A stretch of DNA of 64,000 nt from Gemmatimonadota bacterium. GTDB taxonomy: Bacteria; Gemmatimonadota; Gemmatimonadetes; Gemmatimonadales; Gemmatimonadaceae. Both the position numbers and the translations under genes were made by a program. The stretch spans positions 62,001-126,000 of the forward strand of contig JADJAD010000009.1 of assembly GCA_016704465.1 (NCBI GenBank), written 5' to 3'. Each line of letters begins with the position of its first letter. The stretch's first letter is position 1. This document shows, in pieces, positions 57,847-64,000 of this stretch. Below the pieces are notes generated by a model. The model worked only from the letters and a program-made list of their open reading frames with translations. It made no database searches and had not been told where the DNA came from.

Positions 57847-60800
57847 ATGACACGACGACTTCGTTCGTGTGTTGCCGGAGCGATCACAGCCATGGTGCTG
57901 GGGTCCGCTTCAACTGTTAGCGCGCAGGGGACAACCGGCGTCATCGAGGGCAAGGTCACCGACCAGTCCACCTCCCGCCCGATCGAGGCGGCGCAGGTGT
58001 TCATCGATGGCACCTCCCTCGGCGGTTTGACGAATGCACAGGGGACGTATCGCATCACGGGCATCCCGATCACCGGCGCGTCGCGCACGGTGACGCTGCG
58101 TGTGCGCTCGCTGGGGTTCAATCCGACCACACGCTCGGTCACGGTCTCGGCCGGACAGACCGCCACAGCCGACTTCACCGTCAGCGCCTCGGCCATCCAG
58201 CTGGACCAGGTCGTGGTGACCGGGTCGGGGCAGCGGACCGAGGTCAAGCGCCTCGGGAACACCGTGGCCGTCATCCAGCCGCCACAGAACGCCCCCATCA
58301 ACGACGTGTCCAACCTGCTCGCCGCTCGCGCGCCGGGGATGACCGCGTCGCCGGGCGGTGGGCTGTCGGGTGAAGGGGCGCGCCTCCGTATCCGTGGCAA
58401 TGCGTCGCTGACGCAATCCAATGAGCCGGTCGTCTTCGTCGACGGCGTCCGCATCAACAGCGGCGGGAGCTTCGGCATCGGCACCGGGGGCGGCGGTTCG
58501 CCCTCGCGCCTGGACGATATCGATCCCAATACGATTGAGCGTATCGAGGTGCTCAAGGGCGCCGCGGCCGCCACGTTGTATGGCACGGAAGCGTCCAACG
58601 GCGTGATCCAGATCTTCACCAAGAATGGATCGAGCGGCCCGCCGCGCTGGTCGTTCACGGCGCAGGCCGACGCCTCGCAGTTCGTCGACCGGGTCAAGCC
58701 GAACTCTGGCTACGCCTCGCGCCAGTCGCAGGCCGATTCGCTGGCTGCGTACTGGAAGATCCCCGGCCTCCAGCCCTACCAGGTTTTCGAAGTCCCGATC
58801 TTCAAGGACTTCTTCACGGAAACCGGTAATGCGCAGACGTACGCCGGATCGGTGAATGGCGGCACCACGGGCTTCACGTACTTCGCCAGCGGCCGCTACT
58901 TCAACGAAGACGGTCCGTTCGGCGGCACCCAGTACGGCCCGGCCAAGGACGCGGTGCGCCGCATCCAGACCACTGCCAACCTGCAGCTGGTGCCGTTCAC
59001 CAACCTGCGCCTGGGCATCCGTAACAACTACTTCAACATCGACCAGTCGGTGCCCGAGAACAACAACAACATCTACGGCGTGAACTCGCTGTCGTACATG
59101 GCCCGCCCCGAGCTCGCGTCGTGTCGCTCGCGTGGCACGGGGGTTGTCTCCGAGTACATCGGCCCCGGCGACTGCGCCGGACCGTCGGACCGTTTCGGCA
59201 ACCAGGCCTTCATGACGGCCGCCGAGGCAATGGGGCAGGTCAACAACTCGGTGGTGTCGCGCTACCTCGGCATCATCGACGCCGACCTCAAGCTCGCCGA
59301 AGGGCTCAACTGGACCGCGTCGACCGGCTTCGACGCCACGGCCCAGCGCTCGGTCGGCTTCTCGCGCTTCGGCTACAACATCGACCTGTTCACAGCACAG
59401 ACGCCGGACGGCGCCCGCAACACGTTCAACGGCGATACGCGCGTCCTCACGCTCGACTCCAAGCTGTCGTACAACAAGGACCTCGGGTCCACCTGGACCA
59501 CCGCGACCACGGTCGGCCTTCAGGTCTTCAACGACCGCACCAACAACCGCACCGGTGGGTCGCAGAGCTTTCCGGGTCCCGGCATCGAAGTGGTCGGCGC
59601 CGGCGGCGCCAACATCACGACGGGTGAAACGTTCCTGACCACGGTGAACGGCGGTTACTTCGGGCAGAGCCAGATAGGCTTCCAGAACATCGCGTTCATG
59701 AACATTGGCGGTCGTTACGACTTCTCGTCGGCGTTCGGCGCGTCGGCCCCCGGTGTCTTCTATCCGAAGATCTCGTTCTCGGTCGTCCCGTCCGATCTCT
59801 CCGGTTGGGGGAGTCCGTTGGGTCTGTCCACGTTCCGTGTGCGTGCAGCGTGGGGGCAGTCCGGCCGCCAGCCGGGCGCCTTCGACCGCTTCACGACGTT
59901 CTCGCCCCTCAGCTCGTCGCTCGGCGCCGGCCTCCAGCCCGGTCAGCTCGGCAATCAGGACCTCAAGCCCGAGATCGCCACCGAACTCGAGGGGGATTCG
60001 AGGCCGGATTCCTGGAAAACCGCCTTGCGTTCGAGTTCACGTACTGGGATCGCAAGGTCGAGGACGGCCTGGTGACCCGGCAGTTCGCGACCTCTGGTGG
60101 ATTCCGCCAGGCGCAGCTGACCAACATCGGACAGATCGACGGCAGCGGGTACGAATTCAACCTGCGCGGCCAGGCATGGCGCTCGGCCCGCAGCACGGTT
60201 GAGCTGTTCGCCAACGCGGCGTACCTGAAGCAGACGCTCACCAGCCTCGGCGGCGCGCCGCCGCTCAAGGTCGGCTACGCTCGGTATCGTGGCTTCATGC
60301 GCGAAGGCGACCCGCTCGGCTCGTTGTACGCGCCGCGCCTCGCCGTCCCGTGCAACGGCGCCCCGAAGAAGAACAGCGCCGGCGCCGACATCCTGTGCCT
60401 CGGCGCCGACCAGCTGCCGATCAAGGCCTCGTTGAATGGTCCCGCGCTGACTCGCGCACAGCTGCTGCAATACTTCTCTGTGCCGCGCGACATCCAGACG
60501 GGTGCGGTGCAGTCTGCCCTGCAGCCCGTGCTGGCCGACTACGACGGCAACGGCAACGTCTTCGAGCAGAATGTCGGTGACGTGATTCCCGACTGGAGCG
60601 GCGCCTTCGTCGGCAGCTTCAACCTCGGGACCGCGTGGAAGTTCCAGACGCTCATGGAGTGGCGTACCGGCTTCAAGGTGCAGAACCTGACGGACGGCTT
60701 CCGCGGGTCGCAGCACCCCTCCATCGGTTCGAACCTCAAGGAGTTCGACGAGATCGCCGCCGCAATGGAGAATCCCGCCAGCACCCCCGAACAGCGGGTG

Positions 60801-61136
60801 GCAGCTGCCGAGACGTACATCAAGCACAACCGCCGCCTGCTCGAGCCGGGGCTGCACCAGGCCGAGGACGGTGACTTCATTCGTCTGCGCGAGATCGCGC
60901 TGACGTACAACATTCCGTCGCGCCTGGTCTCGCGCTTCAAGAGCCGGAACGCGTCGGTCACCCTGTCGGGCCGCAACCTGTGGCTCGCCACCAAGTACTC
61001 CGGTCAGGATCCTGAGAGCAACGAGAACGGGCGCGGTTCCACTGGGTCGCTGGAGGGGAACTTCCTCGTCAGCACGGACGGCTTCGGCCTCCCCCTGCAG
61101 AAGCGCTACTCCCTGATTTTCAACCTCGGCTTCTAA
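57847..61136 (+). pseudogene. SusC/RagA TonB-linked outer-membrane protein, frameshifted
   Basis: TonB-dependent outer-membrane transporter of the SusC/RagA type, about 1,096 aa when repaired. The ATG at 57847 follows GGAGGAGG. After the signal peptide there is a carboxypeptidase-D-like domain (GVIEGKVTDQSTSRPIEAAQ), a TonB-box-like LDQVVVTGSGQR, the plug (LRIRGNASLTQSNEPVVFVD, DIDPNTIERIEVLKGAAAAT) and a large barrel ending YSLIFNLGF. One base is missing in a G-run at 59991-59995: the first frame reads ATELEGDS and soon stops, while the other continues naturally as GGFEAGFLENRLAFE. A six-G run would restore it. It is paired with the SusD-like lipoprotein 20 bases downstream, so the substrate is probably a glycan or peptide. 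Confidence 0.85.
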
Positions 61137-61155
61137 CTCCGGAGCGTATCCCGCT

Positions 61156-62568
61156 ATGCACACACACATGCTGCGTGTCGCGCGACGGACGAGTCGCGCG
61201 TCACACACCCTCGCCCGCGTCGCGGTGGCTTCGGCCACCGTGCTCCTGGGTGGCTGCACCCTGTTCGAGACCGACGTCACCAACCCCAACGCCGTCGTGG
61301 AGGAGGCGCTCAGCGATCCCGCTGGCGCCACCACACTGGTGAACGGTGTCGGCGCGTCGCTCATCCGCTCACATAACCAGGTGGCCGGCACCGTTGGCGC
61401 GTCCAGCGATGAACTCACCTGGTCCGGGTCGCGCGAGTACTGGAAGCTGCTCGACGAGGGCGACGTCGCCGATCCGCTCAACGAGTACTCCAACGGACAG
61501 TATCCGTACCTCTCCGAGACGCGCTGGCTGGCCGACTACGCGGTCGGCCAGTTGGAGAAGTTCGACAAGGCGTCGACCGGAAGCCAGCTGCGCAACCGCG
61601 CCGACCTGGCGCGGTTGTACACGTACGCCGGCTTCATCTACTCGTTGGTCGGCGAGAACTACGAAGACTTCGTCATCGCCTCCGATCGCCAGACGAACGC
61701 CGCGCCGCTTGGTGCGAACTTCTCCGTCGTGTTCGATTCGTCGATCGCGTACTACACGAAGGCGATCACGCTCGCCCGCACGCTCGGGAATGCCGAGTGG
61801 GAACGCAACGCGCTCGGACTTCGGGCGCGAGCGAGATTCGGCAAGGCGCTGTCCGGCCGGTTCCGTCCGGCGCGCAACCCGGGGACGCTGGCGGCACCGT
61901 ACCTCGTCAATGACGCCGGTGCGTCGGCCGACGCGGTCGCAGCGCTTGCGCTCATGGAGTCCGGATATCGCTTCCGCCTGAGCTCCAACGCCCAGAATAA
62001 CGGGGGGTACTTCAGCACCGGATTCGAGGTCGTGCAACGACTCGAAATTCGCGCCGGTAGTGAGTACGTCAACGTCAACCCGGCGGCGACGATTCCGCTC
62101 GATGGCTTGGCAGGCATCAAGCTCGTCGATCCGGTGTCCGCAGCGAAGGACCCGGTCCTGGCTACCGCCATCAATGACTGCTGCCGTCAGTCAACGGGAC
62201 AGTTCCTCACGATCACCGCAGCGTCGTGGGTCGAGATGCAGTTGATCCTGGCCGAGGCAGCACTTGCCGCCTCGAACACTGCGGAGTTCACCGCGCGCAT
62301 CAACCAGCTGCGTGCGGTCAACGGTGTTCCGGCGTGGACGGGTGCGCCGGCGGCGCTCGACATCCTCAAGCACGGCCGTCGCGTCAACCTGTTCATGCAG
62401 GGCCGTCGTCTGGTCGATCACCATCGCTTCGGAGTCAAGGCCGATCGCTGGCTCACGAACTCGGTGGCCTACCGTAAGGCGTGTTTCTTCCCGATCTCGT
62501 ACGACGAACGCCTGCAGAATCCGCTCGCACCGCAGCCAGCGGTCGCGCGCGACGCGGCGTGCCAGTAA
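61156..62568 (+). CDS. SusD/RagB-family surface lipoprotein
   Basis: Substrate-binding partner of the upstream SusC transporter, 470 aa, surface-exposed and lipid-anchored. The signal peptide ends in the lipobox VLLGGC, followed by TLFETDVTNPNA. The mostly helical body has TPR-like segments (RNRADLARLYTYAGFIYSLV, GNAEWERNALGLRARARFGK) and the family's typical C-terminal VNLFMQGRRLVDHHRFG with ACFFPISYDERLQNP. The distance from SusC is 20 bases, so the two are co-transcribed. The ligand is unknown; no glycosidase or peptidase is adjacent to hint at it. Confidence 0.88.
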   Translation: MHTHMLRVARRTSRASHTLARVAVASATVLLGGCTLFETDVTNPNAVVEEALSDPAGATTLVNGVGASLIRSHNQVAGTVGASSDELTWSGSREYWKLLDEGDVADPLNEYSNGQYPYLSETRWLADYAVGQLEKFDKASTGSQLRNRADLARLYTYAGFIYSLVGENYEDFVIASDRQTNAAPLGANFSVVFDSSIAYYTKAITLARTLGNAEWERNALGLRARARFGKALSGRFRPARNPGTLAAPYLVNDAGASADAVAALALMESGYRFRLSSNAQNNGGYFSTGFEVVQRLEIRAGSEYVNVNPAATIPLDGLAGIKLVDPVSAAKDPVLATAINDCCRQSTGQFLTITAASWVEMQLILAEAALAASNTAEFTARINQLRAVNGVPAWTGAPAALDILKHGRRVNLFMQGRRLVDHHRFGVKADRWLTNSVAYRKACFFPISYDERLQNPLAPQPAVARDAACQ

Positions 62569-62597
62569 GCACCCGCGTGGCACCTGAAGGTCCGCAA

Positions 62598-63124
62598 GTG
62601 TCCAGCAGTGGGTCGCGCCCGGTCGGCGCGGTCCGCTGCAACGGCGCGGCGCGCGAGACTCGCGCGTCGCGCCGTTGGGCATGCGCGACCCTGGCGCTCG
62701 CGGTGCTCTCCACGGGTGCTTCACGTACGTGCCGGCCGTCCCCGAAGCGCTGCGCGAGGGGATGAACGCACAGATTCAGTTGTCGCTCGACGGATCGCGA
62801 GACGTGCTCGGCGTGCTGGGAACCGACGTACGACTGGTGCGCGGCATCGTACAAAGCAGCTCGGCCGATTCGGTCGTGCTGCGGGTCATGGACGTGCAAC
62901 TGTTCGACGGGCAGGTCACCTCGTCCAACGGAACCGTCGTCTCGTTCGGACGGCAGCAGATGGCCGAGATGAAGCGACGGGTGCACAGCGCGGGGCGGAC
63001 GGCAGCGGCAGTCGGCCTGGCGATCGGTGCGATCGTCGTGGTGTACGTATCGGCCGGTTCGGGATCAGGGGGCGGCATCGAACCGCCGCCGCCGCCGCCG
63101 CCGACGAGCATCATTCCGCGCTGA
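62598..63124 (+). CDS. Small lipoprotein, probably frameshifted at its lipobox
   Basis: The downstream frame (from a TTG at 62675, 149 codons) begins abruptly and reads GALHGCFTYVPAVPEALREG. The other frame, open from a GTG at 62598, encodes a signal peptide RRWACATLALAVLSTG and would continue as LSTGC-FTYVPAV if the GGG at 62714-62716 had one more G. I therefore infer a lipoprotein of about 175 aa broken by a 1-base deletion. The mature part has a beta-rich domain (QIQLSLDGSRDVLGV), a C-terminal hydrophobic helix (AAAVGLAIGAIVVVYVSAG) and a Pro-rich tail. A 17-bp near-perfect inverted repeat (62641-62675) lies across the signal region and could instead be the SusD terminator. Function unknown. 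Confidence 0.5.
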
Positions 63125-63160
63125 GTTGCGCCACGACCCAGGTGATGTAGGCGAATAGCA

Positions 63161-63196
63161 GCAACGCCGTCCCCGCAGGTGCGAGGGCGGCGTTGT
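63161..63196. terminator. Imperfect hairpin between the small lipoprotein and tRNA-Leu
   Basis: CAACGCC (63162-63168) pairs with GGCGTTG (63189-63195), with further CCC/GGG pairing inside. It lies 37 bases after the lipoprotein stop and downstream of the convergent tRNA gene, so it can serve both. No T-tract is seen. Confidence 0.5.
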
Positions 63197-63214
63197 GCGT
63201 TGTCAGAAGGGCAG

Positions 63215-63297
63215 TGCGAGAGGTGGGACTCGAACCCACACGGCTTTCACCACTGGATCCTAAATCCAGCGCGTCTACCAAATTCCGCCACTCCCGC
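63215..63297 (-). tRNA. tRNA-Leu (anticodon TAG)
   Basis: On the minus strand the acceptor arm GCGGGAG pairs with CTCTCGC (one G-T), followed by A73; CCA is not encoded. The anticodon stem CTGGA/TCCAG encloses the loop TTTAGGA with anticodon TAG, which reads CUN leucine codons. A long variable arm and the T-arm GTGGG-TTCGAGT-CCCAC are as expected for the class II tRNA-Leu. Length is 83 bases. Confidence 0.95.
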
Positions 63298-63392
63298 GTC
63301 GGGCAGAACTTAGAACCATTCTCTCCGCGGCGCGACGGCGCGCGCTTCGATGCGGGCGAAGAGTCACAGGCGCGCGACGGCGCTGCACTACA

Positions 63393-63428
63393 CGAGAGCC
63401 CGGACGACTCGCGTCGTCCGGGCTCTCG
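63393..63428 (-). terminator. Perfect 16-bp hairpin after the PDZ protease gene
   Basis: CGAGAGCCCGGACGAC (63393-63408) and its exact complement (63413-63428) surround a 4-base TCGC loop, 30 bases beyond the protease stop on the minus strand. No T-tract follows, so it resembles the other U-poor hairpins in this window. Confidence 0.75.
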
Positions 63429-63458
63429 TACAGCGCGCGTTCCCTGCAGGCGCGTCGC

Positions 63459-64000
63459 CTACTCGCCGCTGACCTTGAGCGAGACCACCCGCGTGCTCTG
63501 CTGCTGCGCGTTGTAGATGAGCAGGCTCACGAATTCGCCGCTCGGCACCTTCGACAGCACCGACTGCAGGTCGTTCGCGGTGCGGATCGCCTTCCTCGGC
63601 GCGGGATAGATCACCTCGACGATGATGTCGATGCCGCCGGGGACAAACTGCCGCTGGGCAGTCCCCTGCGGGTCGACGTCCATCACCCGCAGTCCACGAC
63701 GCTCCTCCGGCACCTTGGCCTGCCGCGCGAAGTCGGCGGACACCGGCTCGACCGTGATCCCGAGCTTGCTGGCGTTCGTCCCCACTGTCGCGGGGGCCTC
63801 GGCCGGTGCTTCACGCTCAGTGGCGGCCACCTGCGCCGCGTCCGACGGCGCCTCGGCGAGCTTCACCTTGAATGTCTTGCGCTGGCCATAGCGATACGCC
63901 TCGATCTCGACCGTCTCACCCGGCTCGTGCGAGCGGATGATGCGCTGCAACGTCCCCACGCGGTCGGCGACCTTGCCGTCGGCCTTGAGGATGATGTCGC
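63459..64000 (-). CDS. C-terminal part of a PDZ-domain (Do/HtrA-like) serine protease
   Basis: The gene runs off the right edge; its start and any catalytic domain are outside the window. About 180 codons are visible. The most upstream codons read DIILKADGKVADRVGTLQRI and HEPGETVEIEAYRYGQRKTF, the end of a first PDZ domain. After a linker a second PDZ-like domain follows, with KLGITVEPVSADFARQAKVP, RGLRVMDVDPQGTAQ and DIIVEVIYPAPRKAIRTAND. Two tandem PDZ domains at the C-terminus are the plan of DegP/DegQ periplasmic proteases, so a Do-like protease is most likely. A PDZ-only protein cannot be excluded because the protease domain is unseen. Confidence 0.8.
   Translation of the reverse strand, partial: DIILKADGKVADRVGTLQRIIRSHEPGETVEIEAYRYGQRKTFKVKLAEAPSDAAQVAATEREAPAEAPATVGTNASKLGITVEPVSADFARQAKVPEERRGLRVMDVDPQGTAQRQFVPGGIDIIVEVIYPAPRKAIRTANDLQSVLSKVPSGEFVSLLIYNAQQQSTRVVSLKVSGE

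Overview
The window is 64 kb of a high-GC, gene-dense bacterial chromosome with a Gram-negative envelope. It has a heptosyltransferase-like glycosyltransferase, a Kdo/LPS-kinase-like protein, outer-membrane barrels, SusC/SusD-type uptake proteins and many lipoproteins. Four genes that fit late menaquinone synthesis (ubiE/menG, ubiD, ubiA, ubiX) lie together, and crtB-cruF-crtI is the gene set expected for oscillol/myxol-type carotenoids. With the SusC/D pair and the Ig-like surface lipoprotein, this best fits Gemmatimonadota. That placement is inferred from gene content; there is no rRNA in the window. The only RNA gene seen is a tRNA-Leu(TAG).

Layout. 0-9.6 kb: surface and cell-wall proteins (Ig-like lipoprotein, serine hydrolase, DacB-type carboxypeptidase, amidohydrolase), then an ECF sigma / zinc-finger anti-sigma / polymer-forming membrane protein set. 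9.7-14.2 kb: the quinone cluster plus a YfcE-like phosphoesterase. 14.2-25.7 kb: DUF2490 protein, hybrid histidine kinase, an SDR without its catalytic Tyr, a repair/purine operon (M48 peptidase, purD, mutM, UvrC-like nuclease), a Cys/Met-metabolism PLP enzyme, an HD-GYP response regulator and a truncated acyl-adenylate-type protein. 25.8-29.2 kb: glmM-glmS behind a CRP-like palindrome. 29.3-33.6 kb: an arsenic module (arsR, a fused ArsN2-ArsM, aquaporin) running into dtd and maf. 34-39.3 kb: an overlapping operon trpE, FHA-GAF-cyclase, LPS kinase, glycosyltransferase 9. 39.4-47 kb: outer-membrane barrel, a GspE/PilB ATPase fused to a receiver domain, NUDIX, acyltransferase, a frameshifted lipoprotein, engB. 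47-53.1 kb: lon, clpX, clpP, tig in one direction. 53.3-57.3 kb: barrel protein and carotenoid operon. 57.6-64 kb: SusC (frameshifted), SusD, small lipoprotein, tRNA-Leu, and the end of a PDZ (Do-like) protease.

The features most worth a second look are these. (1) A composite palindromic element built from GGGGGAC heptads fills the clpX-lon and tig-clpP spacers, with a degenerate copy before the M48 gene and a half copy at the ubiD/ubiA junction. (2) The arsenic module combines an in-frame ArsN2-ArsM fusion, an apparently leaderless arsR, a repeated TCGATGTRTG box and a possible 56-aa Cys peptide. (3) Several enzymes or fusions depart from family norms: the Tyr-less SDR, the half-length ANL protein, the GspE-receiver fusion and the UvrC-like protein without its second nuclease. 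(4) Three reading frames are each broken by one base at short G/C runs, which may be assembly errors.
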